Part shown: positions 45,001-53,816 of the stretch, piece by piece | Layout: each line of letters starts with the position of its first letter | Position numbering within the stretch: the first letter of the stretch is position 1 | Assembly: GCA_963680875.1 (NCBI GenBank) | Contig: OY804583.1 | Coordinates: forward strand, 32,663,331 to 32,727,330 | Length of the DNA: 64,000 nt | Direction of reading: 5' to 3' | Origin: Bathymodiolus brooksi | Lineage: Eukaryota > Mollusca > Bivalvia > Mytilida > Modiolidae | The notes under the pieces: model-generated | Told to the model about the DNA's origin: nothing | The model's input: only the letters and a program-made list of their open reading frames with translations | Databases searched by the model: none | Made by a program: the position numbers and the translations under genes

Positions 45001-48000
45001 CTTTTTGTTACTGAATATTAGTTTCACAGTACCACAGCTATGTTCTTTTCGTTACTGAATATTAGTTTCACAGTACCACAGCTATGTTCTTTTCGTTACT
45101 GAATATTAGTTTCACAGTACCACAGCTATGTTCTTTTTGTTACTGAATATTAGTTTCACAGTACCACAGCTATGTTCTTTTTGTTACTGAAAATTAGTTT
45201 CACAATACCACAGCTATGTTCTTTTTGTTACTGAATATTAGTTTCACAGTACCACAGCTATGCTCTTTTTGTTGCTGAATATTAGTTTCACAGTACCACA
45301 TCTATGTTCTTTTTGTTACTGAATATTAGTTTCACAGTACCACAGCTATGCTCTTTTTGTTACTGAATATTAGTTTCACAGTACCACAGCTATGTTCTTT
45401 TTGTTACTGAATATTAGTTTCACAATACCACAGCTATGTTCTTTTTGCTACTGAATATTAGTTTCACAGTACCACAGCTATGTTCGTTTTGTTACTGAAT
45501 ATTAGTTTCACAGTACCACAGCTATGCTCTTTTTGTTGCTGAATATTAGTTTCACAGTACCACAGCTATGTTCTTTTTGTTGCTGAATATTAGTTTCACA
45601 GTACCACAGCTATGCTCTTTTTGTTACTGAATATTAGTTTCACAGTACCACAGCTATGTTCTTTTTGTTACTGAATATTAGTTTCACAGTACCACAGCTA
45701 TGTTCGTTTTGTTACTGAATATTAGTTTCACAGTACCACAGCTATGTTCTTTTTGTTACTGAATATTAGTTTCACAGTACCACATCTATGTTCGTTTTGT
45801 TACTGAATATTAGTTTCACAGTACCACAGCTATGTTCTTTTTGTCATAGTCACAATCCCATTATTCTATCCTCATTCCTGACTGAACCGAATAAGAATCA
45901 TGACCTGATTTTGAAATGAGCAACTCAATGAGTGACACTAGTGAAGCAGGATCTGGTAATGCTTCTGGAGGACCTGCGCTTAGTTCACCCACGGGGTTTA
46001 ATGATGTTCGTATCATCTTTTATTTGATATGTTGTATTTTGTGGAGCATTGTTTATCTTTTCATCTTTTTTCTATTTACCATTGTTTTGTTTATCATTCG
46101 GTTTACGGCTTCTGATTGCCCCTTTTGTATCCTCAATTTTGTCTTATTATTATCGAGTTATCCATGATAAATTAAACCGTAACCGGGGCCGTCGTGATCA
46201 TGATCGTATGGTAGTTGGATTTACTACTACCTATGCAAGCAGTGCCTTTCATCAATGATTATGTTGTTAGTTCGAATATCGATCAGGGGAGTTGTACAAC
46301 ATTATGCGATAAAGTTTGTCAGTAACTTGCGACAGGTTGGTGGTTTTCTCCGGGTACTCCAGTTTCCTCCATCAATAAAATTGGCTGCCACAATATAGCT
46401 GAAATATTGTTGAAAGTGGCGTGTTTTACTTATATTTTTACCTAGGTTATACAGGACAAGGAGGTCGGTGGTTTTCACAGTGGTACTCCGGTTTCCTTTG
46501 CCAATGAAACTGGTCGCCACGATGTAACTGAAATATTGTTGAAAGTGGCGTTAAATATCAAAAACCCTTAACTCTATACAGAACAAGGATCTGATTTCAA
46601 CAGTGGTTGTCAAAAAATAACAATAAAAACTTGAGGATCGACTCTAAAACGTAGGGTCAGTGGGGTTAGTGGAAAGACAGGTACAGTAAAACCTGTCCAT
46701 GCGGTCACCTCTATTAAGCAGTCATCTGTATTAAAAGATCACCATTTTCTTGATAAGTCATAGACAATTTCATATAAATTGAACCTCTTTTAACAGGTCA
46801 ACTGTCTTATAAGGACACCTTTTCTTTGTCCCAAAGGTGACCTCTTAATACAGGTTTGACTGCATGTATTTCTTTTGTTGTCTAAAGAAATGTTTTCCTA
46901 TTTCTTATTTACAGACATAAGGTTAAACCATGTCATGTCGAAATCAAAATTTTAATGGTCTTTCCATTTTAATTCAAATTAACAAAATATTCGAATTGTT
47001 TTGCATGGGCAAGTTCCGTTGTTAGTTTCTACAATCTAATTAAAAATAGATAGATGTTGTTACGTTTTATTCTTTGGCGATACACTGACATGTCGGTCAT
47101 GACAGGTAGCCTATCACACATCAATGACCGTCCAATCATAATACAGACAGTTAAATACATTGACCAATCGGACAACAACTATCATCGTTTACTCGGTTTT
47201 AAAAAGTAAACTTATTGCTGATTGGTCAGTTGAAAATATGAACCCTTACATGACCCCAAAAAGGACACAGTTAGATGTTCGCGTATCGCGGAAAATATAA
47301 TATAATAAAGATACAACACACATCTACAAATGTAATTAAATTAGATTTTATGTATCATGGCCGTCGGGTCTTTTGAGAAACAAATACGATATCGAGAAAG
47401 ACGAGATGCAGACAAAGAACGTCGTCAACATATTTGGATTTCCAGTATTTTGAATGTGAGCGTACGTACGTGATGAAAGTAGTTCCAGTACCACGCGCAT
47501 TAAATTAGTTGTCCATGTGAGCGAACAAAATTTGTTTTAATATCAATTTAATAATATTTTATTGCAATAAATTAAGCCATAGGATCGAACACAAGTTACA
47601 ACCTGCTATTCTCTAGATATTATATTTCTGACATGTGGCAATGTCAATTTAACTTATGAACAAAATTGCATTGTATTTAAATAAGTTTTTGATTATATTA
47701 AATGTTCAAAAAGATTCATCATATGAATCCAACTTAATTTTCTTTTTCTTTCTGCGTGTAAATATTCATCATCGATTCATTATTAGTGCTATATATAGTA
47801 ACTGTATGCCTTTTATGTACTTCTTTATTGTAACAAATTGTAATTTGGAGAAGACTTCATAACTTTGTTTAACTTGTGTCTAATCCATTTTGTCTATTTT
47901 ATTGGCAAATAAAATATGTTTAAACTAAACACAAGTTATTGCAACTTGTACTGAGTCCTCTCGAGTTAGGTAGATTACAAAAGGGTGCACTCGACTCGCA

Positions 48001-51000
48001 GCCGCAAGTGATAAAGTTTACCAGTTGCTTGCCCATGGTCGGTGGTTCTCTCTGGGTACTCCGGCTTCTTCCACCACACTAAAACTGGTCACCATGATAT
48101 AGCTGAAATATTGCTGAAAGTGGCGTTAAGCACAATAAATCAATCATTAAATCAATCAATCTCGGGTTAGTTTGAGTTTAAAATAACAGAGTTTTGATTG
48201 TATTAATGATATTTAGTGGCTGGAGAACTGACTTTTGTTTGGGTGTATTTAGGCTGGAGAACTGACTTTTGTTTGGGTGTATTTAGGCTGGAGAACTGAC
48301 TTTTGTTTGGGTGTATTTAGGCTGGAGAACTGACTTTTGTTTGGGTGTATTTAGGCTGGAGAACTGACTTTTGTTTGGGTGTACTTAGGCTGGAGAACTG
48401 ACTTTTTGTTTGGGTGTATTTAGGCTGGAGAACTGACTTTTGTTTGGGTGTATTTAGGCTGGAGAACTGACTTTTGTTTGGGTGTATTTAGGCTGGAGAA
48501 CTGACTTTTGTTTGGGTGTATTTAGGCTGGAGAACTGACTTTTGTTTGGGTTTATTTAGGCTGGAGAACTGACTTTTGTTTGGGTGTATTTAGGCTGGAG
48601 AACTGACTTTTGTTTGGGTTTATTTAGGCAGGAGAACTGACTTTTGTTTGGGTTTATTTAGGCATGGAGAAAATAAACTTTTCTGGTGGAGAACCTTTCC
48701 TGGTAAAACGTGGAGAATTTGTTGGAGAAATGTGTAAATTTTGTAAAGAAGAATTGGAACTTCCAAGTGTTACTATTGTTAGTAATGGCAGCCTAATTAC
48801 AGAAAAATGGTTTGATAAATATGGTTAGTACAATTAAGAATGATTATATTAATTAAAAATATTTCTTTTGTTGTGTATGTGTGGATGTGAAGATATCAAA
48901 AAAAGAATCTGTATGTTTTTTTTTTTTTTTTTTAAATAAAATATTTGCAAGAAAAAAAGACAATTTATTGAGTAAAGTGTACAATATAGTTTGCGAAACC
49001 AATTTGCAATTAAGCTCAATAATAGGATCACATTAATTAATTCTAAATTCAGATGGAATTGTTCTACTATTTATAGGGGCCATCGTGGTCTTGATTGTAT
49101 GGTAGTTTGATTTACAACTACCTGTGCAACCAGTGTCTATCACCACTGATGTTGTGAGTTCGAATTCAGCTTCTAAAGAGGTGTACTCGATACAACATTA
49201 AATGATAAAGTTTGTCAGTGACTTGCGTTCTTGAAATTCTGTTGTTTTCTTTTGGTACTCCGGTTTCCTCCATCAATAAAAGTTATCGTCACGATATAGT
49301 CACGATATAGTCACGATATCGTCACGATATAGTCACGATATCGTCACGATATAGCTGAAATAGTGTTTATAGTTAATAAAATATGCTAAAACTGAAAAAA
49401 AGATTATATGAAATGGTTTTTGGTTTTTAAGGATTTAAAAGCAAAATGAAGAAATATTCATTTATTGTAGGAGTCGAATCGCCCCAACATTTACTGATAT
49501 AGCTGACATAGATTTAATGTACAAAATAAGAAAAACTAATTATTTGTTATAATAATGTTTACATATGCCTCGCTCTCATTTGGTGATACATTATTGGTTA
49601 GAGGATGCCTGGAGTTCGGATGATGATGGATTAGAATCCTTGATGGAGCCAAGTTGAAAGTTATAAAGTTGTTATTGGCTGCTTTTCCACGTATAATTTA
49701 CACGAATATATCTATTTATATCTATATATATCTGTATATGTATATATCTATTTATATCTATATATATCTGTATATGTATATATCTATTTATATCTATATA
49801 TATCTGTATATGCAAAACCAATTCATATTTAGAGCGATTTTGATAATTACTAGTTCAAGTTTTAAAATTGCTTACTTTGGAGACCATTTTAACGCTTTTC
49901 ATAAGCATTTTCTCCTTTGAGTCTTAAATTGCGTGGTCAAGAGATATATATACGGATCCAATGGAGTTGTGCAGATAGTTGTGGGAATGGTGTCTGAGAC
50001 ATGATCATATCTGATTTTTTAACATTACTGGTATTTTGTCATTGTTTTGATCCATCCACCTTTATAGAACTATTATGTGTATTATATTGAAATTCGTTCT
50101 GGCATACAAAGAAAAGGGAAAAAAAGATTTAGTTGTGTTGCATGTTTACTTTACAAAATACATTTACAACAAACCTATTTCAGGGAAGTATTTAGATATA
50201 TTGGCCGTATCATGTGACAGTTTTAATCCTGACGTGAACGAGACTATTGGTCGACAACAAGGGGAGAAAAATCACCTACAGTCATTAAGACAAGTCAGGC
50301 ATTGGTGTTATCAATATAAGGTATCATAAGACAAGTCAGGCAGTGGTGTTATCAATATAAGGTATCATAAGAAAAGTCAGGCAGTGGTGTTATCAATATA
50401 AGGTATCATAAGACAAGTCAGACAGTGGTGTTATCAATATAAGGTATCATAAGACAAGTCAGACAGTGGTGTTATCAATATAAGGTATCATAAGAAAAGT
50501 CAGACAGTGGTGTTATCAATATAAGGTATCATAAGACAAGTCAGGCAGTGGTGTTATCAATATAAGGTATCATAAGAAAAGTCAGACAGTGGTGTTATCA
50601 ATATAAGGTATCATAAGACAAGTCAGACAGTGGTGTTATCAATATAAGGTATCATAAGACAAGTCAGGCAGTGGTGTTATCAATGTAAGGTATCATAAGA
50701 AAAGTCAGACAGTGGTGTTATAAATATAAGGTATCATAAGACAAGTCAGACAGTGGTGTTATCAATATAAGGTATCATAAGACAAATCAGACAGTGGTGT
50801 TTTCAATATAAGGTATCATAAGACAAGTCAGACAGTGGTGTTATCAATATAAGGTATCATAAGACAAGTCAGGCAGTGGTGTAATCAATATAGGGTATCA
50901 TAAGACAAGTCAGACAGTGGTGTTATCAATATAAGGTATCATAAGACAAGTCAGACAGTGGTGTTATCAATATAAGGTATCATAAGACAAGTCAGACAGT

Positions 51001-53208
51001 GGTGTTATCAATATAAGGTATCATAAGACAAGTCAGACAGTGGTGTTATCAATATAAGGTATCATAAGACAAGTCAGACAGTGGTGTTATCAATATAAGG
51101 TATCATAAGACAAGTCAGACAGTGGTGTTATCAATATAAGGTATCATAAGACAAGTCAGACAGTGGTGTTGTCAATATAAGGTATCATTCCGTTACCAAT
51201 CCACTCACGTTCAAGTGAACGGCATTTGTTGTTAACAATCTAGTCAAGTAGTTGAGGGGGTTATGGTGTTTAACGCCACTTTCAACATTATTTCAGTTAT
51301 GTCGGGGTTTTCAGCGAGTGTTATTGATGAAGGAATCTCGGAATTAACCCCCGATCTGCTGAAGAACCACCGACAAACTTTATCACATAATGTTGTATCG
51401 AGTACACCTCGCCATGAACGGGACTAGAACTCACAACTTTAGCGGTTATATGCACCGATTGCTTAGGTAGTTGTAAATTCAACTACCATACGATAATCAC
51501 CATGACATCCCCATCAATTAGTTGGAAAATTATTTTAACCTTAATAACAGTGTAAATTTTGTTCAATATGCCTGCTTGCATAGCTTTTCATACCCATTTA
51601 TGTTTGAGAAATTTATATTTTGTGGCTTAGATAGTTTTGACTTTGTTTAATGACGAGTTTTTGTCGCTGATTTAAGTGGGGACATATTATAATTTATTAA
51701 TACTTAAACCTAAAATAAGTATTAATTAAATTATGTTTAACATTACAAGATTAGCAAATATATTTTGTTAGGGGGGGGGGGGGGGTGCGGGGTGGGGGGG
51801 GGGGGGGTGGATCAATGAATTAGGTCGTTGGACCTAACAACTCATACAAGCCTATCACCAATACAGCGTGGGTTTGCGCCCAGCTTTGTAAATTACAAAA
51901 AGGTGCACTCGACTCGCAGCCGCAAGTGATAAAGTTTACCAGTTGCTTGCCCAGGGTCGGTGGTTCTCTCTGGGTACTCCGGCTTCCTCCACCACTAAAA
52001 CTGGTCGCCATGATAGAGCTGAAATATTGCTGAAAGTGGCGTTAAGCACCAAAAATTCAAATTCAAATTCATTCAAACATATTTTTGTTATTTTAGATCA
52101 TGCCACTCGTGTTTCAAAGCGTATCCACGACAACGTGGTGTCATTTCTTCGAGATAATTGGTTTGTGTTATGGTTGTTAGTTGTACTGGAAATAAAAGCA
52201 CTTACATGACCGCATCATTTCACTAAGAGTGGAGGTTTGGCCCCCACAAAGCAAGTTTGACCCCGTCACTTTTTATTGTAGTGCCTGTACCAAGCCAGTA
52301 AAGTGAGTGGTCGGGTATCGATTTTGCCTCTTTCTACGATTTTTCTATTGTATTTTAGAACTGTTCCGACATTGTGGTATTTTATTTAGTTTTTTTTAAT
52401 TTTATTATGGCCACTAATACTCCGTAGATCAATTTTCCGGAGCACCTGAGTTCACCCCCGGTTTTAAGACGGGTTCCTGTTACTCCATCTTTAGTTTTAT
52501 GTTTTGTAGATCGTAGTTTATCTTTTCTTCTTTTTCTTTCTATTATCTCTCCTTAGATTTACGGCTTCTGATTACCCCTTTGGTATCTTAGATTTACGGC
52601 TTCTGATTACCCCTTTGGTATCTTAGATTTACGGCTTCTGATTACCCCTTTGGTATCTTAGATTTACGGCTTCTGATTACCCCTTTGGTATCTTAGATTT
52701 ACGGCTTCTGATTACCCCTTTGTTATCTTAGATTTACGGCTTCTGATTACCCCTTTGGTATCTTAGATTTACGGCTTCTGATTACCCCTTTGGTATCTTA
52801 GATTTACGGCTTCTGATTACCCCTTTGGTATCTTAGATTTACGGCTTCTGATTACCCCTTTGGTATCTTAGATTTACGGCTTCTGATTACCCCTTTGGTA
52901 TCTTAGATTTACGGCTTCTGATTACCCCTTTGGTATCTTAGATTTACGGCTTCTGATTACCCCTTTGGTATCTTAGATTTACGGCTTCTGATTACCCCTT
53001 TGGTATCTTAGATTTACGGCTTCTGATTACCCCTTTGGTATTTTTAAAGTCTTCTTTCAATAAATGTTTTATTTTCTGAATATTATGACCCAGCAAGTGA
53101 CTTTGTTATTTAAAGGTGGCTTTCAAAGTAAACACAGTTGTCAATTCTCACAACAAGGACGAAGATATGGTGGAACCTATCAAAGATTTAGACCCTTGCA
53201 GATGGAAG
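38672..53208 (+). CDS. RSAD2: Viperin (radical SAM antiviral enzyme), exons 1-4, 3' incomplete
   Basis: Four exons (38672-39044, 48662-48823, 50184-50320, 53116-53208) join in frame to 255 codons that follow vertebrate viperin closely. An N-terminal hydrophobic segment and basic stretch precede the radical-SAM motif CNYSCGFC (residues 92-99), followed by [39 protein letters not shown] and the RWK end of exon 4. Viperin uses SAM and a 4Fe-4S cluster to convert CTP to ddhCTP, a chain-terminating nucleotide, and sits on ER and lipid-droplet membranes. About 110 C-terminal residues expected from the vertebrate protein are missing and should lie right of 64000. Introns are about 9.6, 1.4, 2.8 and more than 10.8 kb, each holding at least one minisatellite. 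Promoter motifs suggest induction by IRF and NF-kB. Confidence 0.95.
39050..40120. other. 5' part of viperin intron 1, no recognised feature
   Basis: AT-rich with a short TA repeat near 39806. Nothing else was supported before the SINE at 40125. Confidence 0.5.
40125..40355 (+). mobile_element. SINE family A
   Basis: GTCCACCGTGGTTGGATTAA head, GTGAGTTCGAGCCCCG box B, tail GAAATGTTGTTGAAATTGGC. Viperin intron 1. Confidence 0.75.
40656..45844 (+). repeat. 44 bp minisatellite, about 118 copies, viperin intron 1
   Basis: The unit runs from TTACTGAATATTAGTTTCAC through AGTACCACAGCTATG to TTCTTTTTG. Copies are highly similar, with recurring variants (TTCG for TTCT, GTTCCACAG for GTTTCACAG). Rare variants recur as blocks: CAGCTGTCC occurs at 41387 and 43145, 1758 bp (40 units minus 2 bp) apart, with matching variants around both. 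This points to a segmental duplication within the array. No open reading frame spans it. Confidence 0.95.
46184..46565 (+). mobile_element. SINE family A, one full copy and one tail copy in tandem
   Basis: The full copy runs 46184-46424; a second body and tail follow at 46462-46558. Both end in the ATATTGTTGAAAGTGGCG phrase. Confidence 0.75.
46683..46866. mobile_element. Dispersed inverted-repeat element
   Basis: ACAGTAAAACCTGTCC to CAGGTTTGACTGCATG, with AAGCAGTCATCTGTATTAAA and CTTATAAGGACACC inside. Viperin intron 1. Confidence 0.65.
46870..47955. other. Part of viperin intron 1, mostly unrecognised
   Basis: Apart from the possible short exon at 47357 and a weak inverted repeat (GACCAATCGG at 47161 and CTGATTGGTC at 47218), nothing was identified. 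Confidence 0.4.
47357..47455 (+). CDS. Possible short first exon, unrecognised
   Basis: ATG followed by 33 open codons, rich in Arg/Lys/Glu ([15 protein letters not shown]), ending at a GTGAGC donor-like site. It lies inside viperin intron 1 on the same strand. I do not recognise the product; it may be a remnant of a mobile element or a chance frame. Confidence 0.2.
47965..48150 (+). mobile_element. SINE family A, subfamily with GTGCACTCGACTCGC, 5' truncated
   Basis: Similar to the copies at 19710 and 51825. It ends CTGAAAGTGGCGTTAAGCAC and a short AATCAAT repeat, 60 bp before the 34 bp array of viperin exon 2. Confidence 0.7.
48213..48661 (+). repeat. 34 bp minisatellite carrying complete 3' splice-site signals, upstream of viperin exon 2
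   Basis: Thirteen units run up to the exon 2 acceptor; the anchor ACTGAC recurs from 48227 to 48636 at 34 bp steps, with one extra T. Each unit holds a consensus-like branch point CTGAC, a T-rich stretch and TATTTAG|GC, with about 21 nt from the branch A to the AG. The true acceptor is the 3' edge of the last unit. The start of exon 2 (GCATGGAGAA, then ACTTTT) resembles the unit start (GCTGGAGAACTGACTTTT), so the array may have grown from the acceptor and exon start. Confidence 0.92.
48662..48823 (+). CDS. RSAD2: Viperin exon 2: GGEP motif and first part of the barrel
   Basis: Acceptor GTTTATTTAG ending at 48661, donor GTTAGT at 48824; 162 bp, phase 1-1. It encodes [20 protein letters not shown] (GGEP binds the SAM amino group in the family) and [18 protein letters not shown]. 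The branch-point-like CTGAC, T-rich tract and acceptor of this exon all belong to the last unit of the 34 bp array immediately upstream. Confidence 0.95.
49074..49380 (+). mobile_element. SINE family A with expanded tail motif
   Basis: A standard head and body; in the tail CACGATATAG is repeated about six times (49290-49350) with alternating TAG and TCG. Viperin intron 2. Confidence 0.75.
49700..49812 (+). repeat. AT-rich 36 bp tandem repeat, three copies
   Basis: ATATATCTATTTATATCT then ATATATATCTGTATATGT, repeated three times, in viperin intron 2. Confidence 0.85.
50184..50320 (+). CDS. RSAD2: Viperin exon 3
   Basis: Acceptor CCTATTTCAG ending at 50183, donor GTATCA at 50321; 137 bp, phase 1 in and phase 0 out. 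It encodes [28 protein letters not shown] and RHWCYQYK. Read-through of the donor gives Val, Ser, then TAA at 50327-50329. The last 34 nt are the founder of the 41 bp array that follows. Confidence 0.95.
50287..51188 (+). repeat. 41 bp minisatellite made from the end of viperin exon 3 and its donor
   Basis: The first unit is exon 3 itself (34 nt from AAGACAAGTCAGG to CAATATAAG) plus GTATCAT of the intron. GTATCAT then recurs to 51182; 861 bp is exactly 21 periods of 41, so there are 22 donor copies and no net length change. Typical changes relative to the exon are CAGACAGTGG for CAGGCATTGG and AAAAGTC for ACAAGTC. Every copy keeps AATATAAG|GTATCA or one change from it. Confidence 0.95.
51255..51510 (-). 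mobile_element. SINE family A, inverted
   Basis: Tail (GGTGTTTAACGCCACTTTC) at the left, inverse of box B (ACTAGAACTCACAAC) at 51422, head at the right (CATACGATAATCACCATGAC). Confidence 0.75.
51772..51810 (+). repeat. Poly(G) tracts
   Basis: Two G runs of 13 or more separated by TGCGGGGT. Similar runs are at 15745-15762, 28676-28696 and 35087-35109 (C run at 15985-15999). Potential quadruplex or replication-slippage sites. Confidence 0.85.
51825..52060 (+). mobile_element. SINE family A, subfamily with GTGCACTCGACTCGC
   Basis: GGTTTGCGCCCAGCTTTGTA region, the body and the CTGAAAGTGGCGTTAAGCAC tail. Viperin intron 3. Confidence 0.75.
52553..53042 (+). repeat. 35 bp minisatellite, 14 copies, inside a dispersed repeat
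   Basis: The unit combines TTAGATTTACGGCTTCTGAT and TACCCCTTTGGTATC. The same phrase occurs once in dispersed-repeat copies near 530-570 and 46108-46135, so the array is an internal expansion of a copy that begins near 52440. It ends 74 bp before viperin exon 4. Confidence 0.92.
53116..53208 (+). CDS. RSAD2: Viperin exon 4
   Basis: Acceptor TTTAAAG ending at 53115, donor GTATGT at 53209; 93 bp, 31 codons, phase 0-0. It encodes [20 protein letters not shown] and ends CRWK, matching the vertebrate segment that ends RWK before the C-terminal exons. The correct frame differs from the longest open frame across this spot. Confidence 0.93.
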
Positions 53209-53365
53209 GTATGTGTTGTCATAGCAACAATTTAAACAAAGCCGAAATGAATCAGATCATTTCTGTTTCGACTACTTGTTTATATATCTGTAGATGGAAG
53301 ACTTGTGTTTTCATATCACAGTTAACATATTCACAAAGCAAATCGAGAGAAAACAGCTATAATAC

Positions 53366-53550
53366 AATCAAACCTGCCTACGCTTTCACCGACATTGAGC
53401 AGTCACCTGTATTTAAAGGTAATATTTTCTTGTCCTGTCATAGACAAATTCATAAGAATTTAACCCCGTGTTAGAGGTCACCTGTCTTATAAGGCCACTT
53501 TTTCGTTGTACCAAAGATGACCTCTCATTACAGGTTTGAATGTATTTAGT
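53366..53550. mobile_element. Dispersed inverted-repeat element
   Basis: ACAATCAAACCTGCC to CAGGTTTGAATGTA; the interior has GTCTTATAAGGCCAC, the phrase also seen in the 33 bp array. Viperin intron 4. Confidence 0.65.
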
Positions 53551-53816
53551 ATTTACATAGAAAATAATTATATCGACCCCTCCAGAGGAAAAGTATGTAG
53601 TGTTACTATGGCAACTGTCCAATAAATCAGTAAGCTAATCAATAGAGCTTAGAAATTAACTGTGAATTCTAATTTATTAGCAAAAGTAATAAAGTCAGGA
53701 ATGAAATGAATCTTGATAATAAAGATGTGAGGAGATGATTAAAAAATATGTTGCATTTTTGATTCTCCTTTTGATTTAAGGGAAAATATTAAAGAACACT
53801 GAAGATTGAAAAAATT

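Noticed and set aside
49654..49920. 88-codon frame of Ile/Tyr repeats
   Set aside because: Translation of an AT microsatellite.
51943..52209. Frame containing [18 protein letters not shown] as a viperin exon
   Set aside because: It does not align to viperin between exons 3 and 4, whose phases already match, and half of it is SINE sequence.
53064..53474. 136-codon frame across viperin exon 4
   Set aside because: It uses the wrong frame; the viperin reading VAFKVNT to CRWK is in another frame with both splice sites.
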